Of a DNA stretch of 5,271 bases, positions 1 to 4,593 are shown piece after piece (position 1 is the first letter of the stretch; each line of letters starts with the position of its first letter). The notes under the pieces were generated by a model, which had not been told where the DNA came from, did no database searches, and worked only from the letters and a program-made list of their open reading frames with translations. The stretch spans positions 1-5,271 of the forward strand of contig LCGX01000044.1 of the NCBI GenBank assembly GCA_001000035.1, in the 5' to 3' direction. This stretch comes from Candidatus Nomurabacteria bacterium GW2011_GWF2_43_8. GTDB lineage: Bacteria; Patescibacteriota; Minisyncoccia; Phycocordibacterales; UBA9973. The translations under genes were made by a program, and so were the position numbers.

Positions 1-36
1 GGTAAACATGGTGATAATGTGCGGCAAGCAGATTAA

Positions 37-306
37 GAATATCAGAAGGAAAAAAGAAAGAGAATTTCTGGATATAAAACGGAAGAATATAGAAAATACT
101 GCGAAAGGTATCCAGAAAGAATTAAGGCGAACCAAGCTCTTAATCGAGCCATTAAAAATGGAAAAATTAAAAAGTCGCCATGCGTTGAATGTGGTGCAAC
201 GTATTGGATTCACGGACATCATCCAAATTATTCAGAACCATACAAAGTAATTTGGTTGTGTGCCCGACATCACAAAAAATATAAGCATAATGACATTCCG
301 CTATGA
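37..306 (+). CDS. HNH-like treble-clef zinc protein, 5' end broken or unresolved
   Basis: The reading frame that ends with TGA at 304-306 encodes a recognisable zinc-binding module. A CVEC knuckle (codons 181-192) is followed by HGHH (211-222), then P-N-Y-S, and V-I-W-L-C-A-R-H-H (247-273). This C-x2-C, H-x-HH, C-x2-HH layout resembles short phage HNH/treble-clef proteins, which are nucleases or nucleic-acid binders. A basic helical stretch (Y-R-K-Y-C-E-R-Y-P-E-R-I-K-A-N) precedes it, as is usual in such proteins. The frame has TAA at 34-36 and no ATG, GTG or TTG between that stop and the module. The gene is therefore either interrupted by a nonsense codon, joined by a frameshift to the overlapping ATG frame that opens at 8, or started at a rare codon such as ATT at 64. 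The ATG frame 8-250 overlaps it but carries none of these motifs past about position 60. The module is well supported. Its integrity and any catalytic activity are not. Confidence 0.6.
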   Translation, partial: EYQKEKRKRISGYKTEEYRKYCERYPERIKANQALNRAIKNGKIKKSPCVECGATYWIHGHHPNYSEPYKVIWLCARHHKKYKHNDIPL

Positions 307-308
307 GG

Positions 309-314
309 TATAAT
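309..314 (+). promoter_or_regulatory. -10 box (TATAAT) just before the HTH gene
   Basis: A perfect TATAAT ends 4 nt before the ATG at 319 and lies just after the stop codon of the preceding gene. No convincing -35 hexamer is visible at 16-18 nt upstream. If the box is used, the transcript would start at or just inside the start codon and be leaderless or nearly so. The block GGTATAAT-ATCT-ATG closely matches the one before the minus-strand lysis cassette. Confidence 0.45.
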
Positions 315-318
315 ATCT

Positions 319-552
319 ATGAGCGAGGAAAACAAAAAAGAACTTGAGATTCTTTGGACACCCCAGGCAGTCGCCAAATATCTTGGGTTAAATCCCGTCA
401 CGATATATCGCTGGATAGCGGAAAAGAGGATGCTTGACCCGACAAAGATAGTCCGCTTTTCCAACCGTGTTCGTATTCCCCGTTCGGAAGTAGAGAGAAT
501 TGCTGGGCTTACTAGAGCGAAGCTCAAGGGTGAGGAATCAATAGATAAATAA
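319..552 (+). CDS. Excisionase-type HTH_17 (MerR-like) DNA-binding protein
   Basis: This is a 77-residue protein. Residues 11-33 (I-L-W-T-P-Q-A-V-A-K-Y-L-G-L-N-P-V-T-I-Y-R-W-I) form the helix-turn-helix typical of the HTH_17/excisionase family, with the usual 'T-x2-x-V-A-x-L-G-x-x-x-x-T-I-x-R-W-I' pattern. A wing follows at about 40-60 (K-I-V-R-F-S-N-R-V-R-I-P-R-S-E-V-E-R), where R-I-P-R-S-E-V is the common end of the domain. Family members act as recombination directionality factors or small transcriptional regulators, and sequence alone cannot separate these roles. No integrase is visible in the window. There is no Shine-Dalgarno sequence, and a TATAAT box lies 4 nt before the ATG. The protein may regulate the plus-strand cluster it opens, which is inference from position. 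Confidence 0.85.
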   Translation: MSEENKKELEILWTPQAVAKYLGLNPVTIYRWIAEKRMLDPTKIVRFSNRVRIPRSEVERIAGLTRAKLKGEESIDK

Positions 553-564
553 AACAACAAAACT

Positions 565-903
565 ATGACTGACATACTTGGAGGTTTTATAGACAAGAAG
601 AAGGCAGAGAGCCAATTTTTGTCATTGGATGATGGCGAATCAGTCGTCATCAATAAGTTGAAAGACATTAAACTCGTCACCAAAGTTGGGTTTGGGGGCG
701 ATGAAAAGGAAGTGCTCCGCCTCAAATGCGAGGTTGAGACTTCCGAAGGTACCCGCGATAAAGACTTTGACAACGGCACACAAAACTTTGCTAAAGAACT
801 GCAAGAGAAAGACGTCAAAGTCGGCTGCGGATTCACCTTGACTCGTACTGGTCAACAGACGAAGACCCGTTATACGGTCTCTGATGTGACGCCAGCCGCG
901 TAG
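565..903 (+). CDS. Unknown 112-aa protein, possible OB-fold/ssDNA-binding-like
   Basis: I cannot name a family with confidence. The protein opens with a polar segment (1-16), then S-Q-F-L-S-L-D-D-G-E-S-V-V-I (16-29), a series of predicted beta strands (about 25-62), an acidic/polar loop with an F-D-N-G-T motif (68-72), a short helix (72-82), and two further strands ending T-K-T-R-Y-T-V-S (99-106). 'F-L-x-L-x-D-G-E-S' openings and an all-beta core recur in small phage replication proteins with an OB-like fold, so an ssDNA-binding or accessory replication role is plausible but inferred. There are no cysteines beyond C55 and C88, no TM segment and no signal peptide. The start is the only reasonable ATG. 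It has no Shine-Dalgarno sequence and sits behind an A-rich leader nearly identical to the one before the gene at 1827. Confidence 0.7.
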   Translation: MTDILGGFIDKKKAESQFLSLDDGESVVINKLKDIKLVTKVGFGGDEKEVLRLKCEVETSEGTRDKDFDNGTQNFAKELQEKDVKVGCGFTLTRTGQQTKTRYTVSDVTPAA

Positions 904-914
904 CTCTTTACTCT

Positions 915-1421
915 ATGAAGATTCGCTTGGCTATCTTGGTGATGGCAGTAGCGATACTGGGACTCTTCCTCCTTCCGAAGACCACCACGGTCAAGAATGA
1001 CGTGGAAGCTCCTACCATTCAACAGCCACAACTGAATACTCTCATAAGGGGATTCCTTACAAGCAAAGAATCCCCCCTCGCTCCAGAGACTGACTTCCTG
1101 CTTCAACAGAAGCACTGGAAATTGTTAATCGCGGTCTCCGCAATCGAAAGCCAATATTGCAAACGCAAAATTGCCTTTAATTGCTTCGGAATCGGTTGGG
1201 ATAGTGCATACAGGCATTATAGTTCAATCAGAGCCGCCATCCAAGACGCCAACGACTTAATTGAACATTGGCAGACTGAACATAAACGGTGGCTCACTGT
1301 CGAAGATATGAACGGAAGCTATGTTGTTCCAGCCAATCCTAATTGGGTTCGTGTGGTCAACAAGGTTCTCGCAGAACTTGAAACCTATGAGCGACAATCC
1401 ACTGGAACAATTCATCAATAA
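915..1421 (+). CDS. Membrane-anchored lysozyme/glucosaminidase-like peptidoglycan hydrolase
   Basis: This 168-residue protein has an N-terminal hydrophobic segment (about 5-20, preceded by K2 and R4). It reads as a signal anchor that places the rest outside the cytoplasmic membrane. A polar linker (22-65) leads to a domain with lysozyme-superfamily, GH73-like features. These are S-A-I-E-S-Q-Y-C (75-82), where E78 is the candidate catalytic acid; F-N-C-F-G-I-G-W (88-95), matching the N-x-F/W-G-I signature; Y-S-S-I-x-A-A-I (102-109); and N-G-S-Y-V-V-P-A-N-P-N-W (133-144), the usual C-terminal element. It would cleave peptidoglycan glycan strands. It lies among DNA-processing genes rather than in the minus-strand lysis cassette, so its job may be entry, superinfection control or wall remodelling rather than lysis; that is inference. 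The 3' end overlaps the next gene by 35 nt. There is no Shine-Dalgarno sequence. Confidence 0.82.
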   Translation: MKIRLAILVMAVAILGLFLLPKTTTVKNDVEAPTIQQPQLNTLIRGFLTSKESPLAPETDFLLQQKHWKLLIAVSAIESQYCKRKIAFNCFGIGWDSAYRHYSSIRAAIQDANDLIEHWQTEHKRWLTVEDMNGSYVVPANPNWVRVVNKVLAELETYERQSTGTIHQ

Positions 1422-1614
1422 GAAGGCAAAACGTGCCGTAGAGTACCGCGAAATCATCGAAGAGATGATGGTCGATTACTCGGCATACAATTACGCTGAA
1501 AGTACCCTGCTCGGCATCCTGGAGTTCATTGATGAAGAAGACAACATTACGGATGCTCAAGTTCAAGCCGTTAAGAACATAAGAAAAAAACCAAGTGAAG
1601 GCTATGGCAGATAA
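1387..1614 (+). CDS. Small acidic helical protein of unknown function (75 aa)
   Basis: I do not recognise this gene. The frame stays open back to an ATG at 1321, but that longer form would lie deep inside the lysozyme-like gene and add 22 residues of coding shadow. The ATG at 1387 (M-S-D-N-P-L-E-Q-F) has the CT-ATG context shared by its neighbours and is preferred. The product looks all-helical: a basic patch K-K-A-K-R (13-17), an acidic helix E-Y-R-E-I-I-E-E-M-M (20-29), a second helix around S-T-L-L-G-I-L-E-F-I-D-E-E-D (40-53), and a basic tail. There is no TM segment, cysteine motif or signal. The gene overlaps its upstream neighbour by 35 nt and its downstream neighbour by 11 nt, so it is probably co-transcribed and translationally coupled. 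Confidence 0.65.
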   Translation: MSDNPLEQFINKKAKRAVEYREIIEEMMVDYSAYNYAESTLLGILEFIDEEDNITDAQVQAVKNIRKKPSEGYGR

Positions 1615-1840
1615 AGATTTCATCCCAACCCCAAGACTCCTCGATGAAGAAGCGCGTTTGGCTCAAGAGCGCCGCGACAAAATAAGCCGCATTACCCTTG
1701 AGATTGAACAAATCCTCCTACGAGAAGATATAACAATGGGTGAATTGGGTGAGGTGATGGATATGTTTAATGCCCGCGCTCATGCGGTGTTCTCTCAAAC
1801 TAAACTTAAAATAATAAAACAAAACTATGAGTCTTCGTGA
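1604..1840 (+). CDS. Small helical protein of unknown function (78 aa)
   Basis: I do not recognise this gene. From ATG 1604 the product begins M-A-D-K-D-F-I-P-T-P-R-L-L and continues with a charged helical region (about 16-42, D-E-E-A-R-L-A-Q-E-R-R-D-K-I-S-R-I). A segment of the type L-R-E-D-I-T-M-G-E-L-G-E-V-M-D-M-F-N-A-R (42-61) follows, then a basic C-terminus. A GTG nine bases upstream (1595) is an alternative start. ATG is favoured because it has the CT-ATG context seen at the neighbouring genes, although the GAAGG before it is too close to be a good Shine-Dalgarno sequence. It overlaps the previous gene by 11 nt and the next by 14 nt. No TM segment, metal site or enzyme motif is visible. 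Confidence 0.65.
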   Translation: MADKDFIPTPRLLDEEARLAQERRDKISRITLEIEQILLREDITMGELGEVMDMFNARAHAVFSQTKLKIIKQNYESS

Positions 1841-2069
1841 ATTATCTGATGCTCTTAATAACAGAAAGACGGTTTGGAATCCTTATCGAGAAGAATTAAC
1901 CATTATTTGTCCATTTTGTAATGCGTCATATACATCAGAAATGGAAGAAGAATTAAAAAATTGTGAAGATGAAGATAGTAATGGCACCAACTTTAGTTCG
2001 ATAGTTGGAGAAATTACAATTAAATGTAGTAATTGCAAAAAGGTTGTTTATAAAAAAGAAATAACATAA
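1827..2069 (+). CDS. AT-rich small zinc-ribbon protein
   Basis: This 80-residue protein has two CxxC knuckles: C28-P-F-C31 within I-I-C-P-F-C-N-A-S-Y, and C67-S-N-C70 within I-K-C-S-N-C-K-K-V-V-Y-K-K-E. They are separated by a 35-residue loop rich in acidic residues. The layout is that of a zinc ribbon, which usually binds nucleic acid or protein partners; its target is unknown. Positions 1861-2040 are about 31% GC by hand count over three 60-base lines, against roughly 53% in a line of the next gene (2221-2280). This suggests a separate origin or different constraint. The start overlaps the previous stop by 14 nt and has no Shine-Dalgarno sequence. It sits behind an A-rich leader (TAAAACAAAACT) that repeats the one before the gene at 565. 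Confidence 0.72.
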   Translation: MSLRELSDALNNRKTVWNPYREELTIICPFCNASYTSEMEEELKNCEDEDSNGTNFSSIVGEITIKCSNCKKVVYKKEIT

Positions 2070-2075
2070 TATAAT
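2070..2075 (+). promoter_or_regulatory. -10 box (TATAAT) 6 nt before the gene at 2082
   Basis: A perfect TATAAT is followed by six bases and then ATG. A weak TTGTTT lies at 2044-2049, but it is 20 nt from this box and better spaced (17 nt) from an overlapping TAATAT. Transcription from TATAAT would begin at about the A of the start codon, giving a leaderless mRNA for the unknown, RusA and deformylase genes. The surrounding 60 bases are only about 12% GC, so a chance match is possible. Confidence 0.42.
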
Positions 2076-2081
2076 AAATAT

Positions 2082-2474
2082 ATGAAATATAAAATCATTA
2101 AAGAATTCGTAATGAACGGCGTCACCCAAAAGGCTGACACGATTATCGAACTGACTCAAGTCCAGGAAAAACTTCAATCCATTAAACCATTTCTTGAGAA
2201 GTTGTCTGTTGAGGTTCCCGCCACAGTAGCTCCAGCTCAATCCCCAGTCAAAACAGTGTTGGGAAGTGTGGTTCCAGGAGAGGTGTTGACTCCAGAACAA
2301 AAGGAAAAGCTGGCAAAAGAAAACGTGGAACTTTCCACGGAAGCTCATCGCCAGGCAGGGGAACAGCGTGCCAAAGACCAAGCAGAGGGTAAGGGCGAAC
2401 CCGCGGTCAAAACAGTTGCTGACCTACTTAAAACCAAACTCGAAAACGAGGAGTTTGAGAAGAAACCAGAGTAA
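2082..2474 (+). CDS. Unknown 130-aa protein with charged C-terminal tail
   Basis: I do not recognise a named family. The N-terminus (M-K-Y-K-I-I-K-E-F-V-M-N-G-V, then A-D-T-I-I-E-L-T-Q-V-Q) resembles the short beta-rich phage segments of the type 'K-V-x-K-x-F...G-x-x-I-E-L-T-x-x-Q'. A Pro/Ala/Val linker follows at 45-68, and then a long charged region (70-130) rich in Lys, Glu and Gln that is probably helical or disordered and ends E-F-E-K-K-P-E. There is no TM segment, cysteine or catalytic motif. The stop overlaps the RusA start by one base (TAATG), which predicts translational coupling and possibly a partner role in DNA processing; that is inference. A TATAAT box lies 6 nt before the start. 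Confidence 0.65.
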   Translation: MKYKIIKEFVMNGVTQKADTIIELTQVQEKLQSIKPFLEKLSVEVPATVAPAQSPVKTVLGSVVPGEVLTPEQKEKLAKENVELSTEAHRQAGEQRAKDQAEGKGEPAVKTVADLLKTKLENEEFEKKPE

Positions 2475-2863
2475 TGAAACTTGTCTTCGACATAGAGCCA
2501 GTGCCCGCTTCACGCCCGCGCGTCGCGCGCTGGGGGGTTTACTACCTCAAGGCGTATGAGCAATTCCGCACCGATATGAGAAAGCTCTTGCTCCAGGTGA
2601 AGCGGACGATGCTGGCAGAGCCGTTGAAGGCAGATATTTCATTCTTCGTTAGAATCCCCAGGTCATTTTCCAAGAAGAAACGCAATGAGATGGACGGTAC
2701 ATACTGCGTTTCTACAATGGACTTGGATAATCTGGAGAAAGCGGTATATGATTCAATGAACGGGCACGTGTATTTGGACGACAAACAAATCGTCGAGCAT
2801 ACTACCCGTAAGAAGTGGGTAAAAGACAATCCGCGCATTGAAATCACAATTAAAATCGTATGA
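2474..2863 (+). CDS. rusA: RusA-family Holliday junction resolvase
   Basis: This 129-residue protein has the RusA signature. It begins with the family's V-P-A-S-R-P-R-V-x-R-W stretch (10-20). The catalytic block is T-M-D-L-D-N-L-E-K-A-V-Y-D-S-M-N-G (81-97) followed by V-Y-L-D-D-K-Q-I (99-106). D83 and D85 correspond to D70 and D72 of E. coli RusA, and D102 or D103 to D91; these residues bind the catalytic metal. Basic residues in the N-terminal half (R-x-R, K-K-K-R at 67-70) fit junction binding. RusA acts as a dimer that cuts four-way DNA junctions symmetrically, supporting recombination-dependent phage replication or clearing branches before packaging. The length is close to the family norm (about 120 residues). 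It starts on the last base of the previous stop and overlaps the deformylase start by 4 nt (ATGA), so it is part of a coupled operon. Confidence 0.93.
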   Translation: MKLVFDIEPVPASRPRVARWGVYYLKAYEQFRTDMRKLLLQVKRTMLAEPLKADISFFVRIPRSFSKKKRNEMDGTYCVSTMDLDNLEKAVYDSMNGHVYLDDKQIVEHTTRKKWVKDNPRIEITIKIV

Positions 2864-3501
2864 GAAATAATCAGCAACAAATCATTAGAAAAGGATTCCG
2901 TCCTAAACCAGTAATGCCGAAGAAATCTGAACCGACTGCGCCATCTTCACCGCCGCGACCAAGACTTCAATGGAGGCATCTTCCAAAAGCGATATACTTC
3001 TGGCTTCGTTTCAGGAGTATCAAAGCACTGCTTGCGTGGAGAAATAGACCAATGAAAATACTTATCTATCCAAACAAACGCCTCAAGCGTATCGCCGTAC
3101 CCGTTGATTTTGAAAAGACGACCCGCGAACAGCGTATGGCTATTGTTCGTAAGTTGGGGGTATCTCTTGCTCAACAGCAATATGGTGATAAGCTCGGCAT
3201 TTCGGCTCCGCAAATTGGAATCAATCTGCGCGTGATGGTGGTACGTGGCAATGTGATGTTCAATCCAGAATGGCATCCGACCAAAGCTTCGCCGAATCAA
3301 GTCGTCGAAGGATGTTATTCAGTACCAAGAAAGGTCTTTCGCGTGCCCAGGGCGCCGTATGGTTGGGCAAAGTGGACGAATATAGACGGGCGCCCAATTG
3401 AGGCTAAGCTCAACCGTTTGCCTGCCATCGTCTTTCAACACGAACTCGACCATTTGAACGGCAAGTGTCTTGCAGATGTTGGCGAGGAGATAGTTACGTA
3501 G
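2860..3501 (+). CDS. def: Peptide deformylase with basic N-terminal extension
   Basis: The core (about 65-213) carries all three deformylase motifs. Motif I is L-G-I-S-A-P-Q (112-118), matching G-x-G-[LI]-[AS]-A-x-Q with Lys in place of the first Gly. Motif II is E150-G-C-Y-S154, with metal ligand C152. Motif III is Q193-H-E-L-D-H198, with metal ligands H194 and H198 and catalytic E195. The enzyme removes the formyl group from nascent N-terminal Met at the ribosome exit. Only 15 residues follow the last His, so the C-terminal helix of cellular enzymes is missing, as in viral deformylases such as that of Vibrio phage Vp16. The first 64 residues are an extra segment: a basic, Pro-rich stretch (9-36), then an aromatic/basic helix (37-62). 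This start overlaps the rusA stop as ATGA. An internal ATG at 3052 with its own GGAG could give a second, core-only product. Confidence 0.92.
   Translation: MRNNQQQIIRKGFRPKPVMPKKSEPTAPSSPPRPRLQWRHLPKAIYFWLRFRSIKALLAWRNRPMKILIYPNKRLKRIAVPVDFEKTTREQRMAIVRKLGVSLAQQQYGDKLGISAPQIGINLRVMVVRGNVMFNPEWHPTKASPNQVVEGCYSVPRKVFRVPRAPYGWAKWTNIDGRPIEAKLNRLPAIVFQHELDHLNGKCLADVGEEIVT
3038..3041 (+). promoter_or_regulatory. Shine-Dalgarno (GGAG) for an internal deformylase start
   Basis: GGAG stands 10 nt before an in-frame ATG at 3052, which is exactly where the conserved deformylase core begins (M-K-I-L-I-Y-P). It is one of the few good Shine-Dalgarno matches in the plus-strand cluster. It suggests either that 3052 is the true start or that two forms are made, of 213 and 149 residues. 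Confidence 0.5.
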
Positions 3502-3516
3502 ATTGGATTTGTTATT

Positions 3517-3553
3517 AAAATAAAAGACGACCCATAAGTCGTCTTTTATTTTT
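3517..3553. terminator. Bidirectional intrinsic terminator between convergent operons
   Basis: A perfect 15-bp inverted repeat (3517-3531 with 3538-3552) surrounds a 6-nt loop (3532-3537). The inner six pairs are a mixed GACGAC/GTCGTC block and the outer pairs are A/T, giving a T-rich tail on the plus strand (TTTTATTTTT) and a T-rich tail on the minus strand. It lies 15 nt past the deformylase stop and about 60 nt past the last minus-strand gene. It is therefore placed to end both transcripts. Confidence 0.88.
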
Positions 3554-3610
3554 GTGCGTATTGTGGGGCAACATGGAAAGCCGTTTTTTGGCTTAAATGC
3601 GTAATCTTAT

Positions 3611-3796
3611 TTATTTTCCCGCAAAAGGCACAATGCCGCCAGTTTCACCTTTGTTACTAAAATAAAACGTAAATGTCATTCCAGCCAACACCATAAAATC
3701 TTTTGCCTCAAGTAAACCAATAAAAAATCCCATACACGCCGTAACAGTTAATAAAAGAAAAACAAGTTTTGAAGCGGACGAAAGTATGTTTTTCAT
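3611..3796 (-). CDS. Small two-TM membrane protein, holin-like candidate
   Basis: This 61-residue protein has a short basic N-terminus (M-K-N-I-L-S-S-A-S-K), a first membrane segment (about 11-29, L-V-F-L-L-L-T-V-T-A-C-M-G-F-F-I-G), a short charged turn with E30, K32 and D33 (L-E-A-K-D), a second hydrophobic segment (34-47) and a polar tail ending P-F-A-G-K. Size and topology fit a holin or another small phage membrane protein, and it is the last gene of the lysis-type cassette. No family can be assigned from the sequence. It starts 32 nt after the M23 stop, the only gap of any size among the cassette genes, and has only a weak, distant AAGG as a possible ribosome site. Transcription is probably shared with the upstream genes and ends at the hairpin at 3517-3553. 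Confidence 0.75.
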   Translation of the reverse strand: MKNILSSASKLVFLLLTVTACMGFFIGLLEAKDFMVLAGMTFTFYFSNKGETGGIVPFAGK

Positions 3797-3828
3797 ATCT
3801 AATTTTCATTTACTTAATTCGCGACCTT

Positions 3829-4593
3829 TTATTCTTCATTATAAATGAGAATAGTTTTATCTCCATTGACAGGCTCTATTTGTGTTTGTATATCCAGCCA
3901 ATCACCAATAATACCCAATTCAAAAAGTTTATCAAATGTTGCAATATTCGCGATTCGTATGCATTGACCATTTTCGTCAACTATCCAAATATCCTTTTCT
4001 CCTTTTTGTTGAATCAATTTTAATTTTTGCATAGTATTAGTTGGAGTTTTAACAAAAAGCATTGGGTCAATCCAACCATTAAAGCCATTGTCCTGATTTT
4101 GAATGACTAATGATTCCATATCTCCTGGCCGGAGAGGTTTCCATAGCCGTAAGCCGAGATGAAGATGCGTGCCGCGATTGTCTGGGTTAGAGTTTTGCCA
4201 GTACTGAATCCCACCCGACACAACAAAACCGCTATTCCCTACCTTACCAATCGTCTCTCCTGCTTTAACCCGCTGGTCTTTCTTGACGAGAATCTCCGAA
4301 CAATGAGCGAACATTGTTTCATACACCAAGCCAGACGGCTGAATATCAGAAAACAAATCAATCTGATTGCCACCGATTTTATTTGCATCCTGTAAATGCA
4401 CGCCGCTTATTCGTCCATTGTAGGGGGCGATAATCGGCGTGCCATAGGGCTGATAAATATCAATACCAGGATGTCCAGGCATTCTGATTGCTTTTAGATA
4501 CAATTCCTTGTTCTCGCCGAACCATTGCGTAACAGACCCTTCAGGATATTTTTTAAGAATTGAATTTGGTAAAGGATTAAGCATTTTTATCAT
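3829..4593 (-). CDS. M23-family zinc endopeptidase, probable endolysin, with C-terminal accessory domain
   Basis: From ATG 4593 this is a 254-residue protein. The LytM/M23 core shows G-H-P-G-I-D-I-Y near the N-terminus (H and D are zinc ligands in the H-x3-D motif), then G-T-P-I-I-A-P-Y-N-G, F-A-H-C-S (the conserved catalytic-site His), V-K-A-G-E-T-I-G-K-V-G-N-S-G, and G-T-H-L-H-L-G (second zinc ligand in H-x-H). M23 enzymes cut peptide cross-links of peptidoglycan. The last 65 or so residues form a separate module with K-D-I-W-I-V-D-E-N-G-Q-C-I-R-I-A-N, possibly wall-binding. No signal peptide is visible, so export would rely on the neighbouring membrane proteins. The frame stays open back to 4686, but that extension overlaps the 35-residue gene upstream. 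ATG 4593 overlaps that gene's stop as ATGA, and ATG 4584 is a second option with a weak GGA before it. Confidence 0.9.
   Translation of the reverse strand: MIKMLNPLPNSILKKYPEGSVTQWFGENKELYLKAIRMPGHPGIDIYQPYGTPIIAPYNGRISGVHLQDANKIGGNQIDLFSDIQPSGLVYETMFAHCSEILVKKDQRVKAGETIGKVGNSGFVVSGGIQYWQNSNPDNRGTHLHLGLRLWKPLRPGDMESLVIQNQDNGFNGWIDPMLFVKTPTNTMQKLKLIQQKGEKDIWIVDENGQCIRIANIATFDKLFELGIIGDWLDIQTQIEPVNGDKTILIYNEE

Noticed and set aside
8..250. Plus-strand ATG frame of 80 residues at the left edge
   Set aside because: Past about position 60 it is out of frame with the clear zinc-binding module encoded by 37-306. Its composition there looks like a shadow. Only its first dozen or so codons could matter, through a frameshift.
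270..836. 188-residue minus-strand open frame
   Set aside because: It lies antisense to the HTH and OB-fold-like genes, is rich in Ser/Phe/Leu with no family motif, and crosses two well-supported genes.
1321..1386. Upstream extension of the 1387 gene to ATG 1321
   Set aside because: It is entirely within the conserved end of the lysozyme-like gene, and the added residues have no protein-like pattern beyond that overlap.
1953..2381. 142-residue minus-strand open frame
   Set aside because: It is antisense to the zinc-ribbon gene and the 2082 gene. Its Phe-rich run comes from A-rich coding sequence on the other strand.
3578..3594. Short inverted repeat AAGCC/GGCTT with a T-rich loop
   Set aside because: It has only 5 pairs and a 7-nt loop with no T-tract after it. 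It is too weak to call as a terminator beside the 15-bp hairpin.
4159..4395. 78-residue plus-strand frame opposite the M23 gene
   Set aside because: It is antisense to the zinc-site region of the peptidase, has no motif of its own and is read as a shadow.
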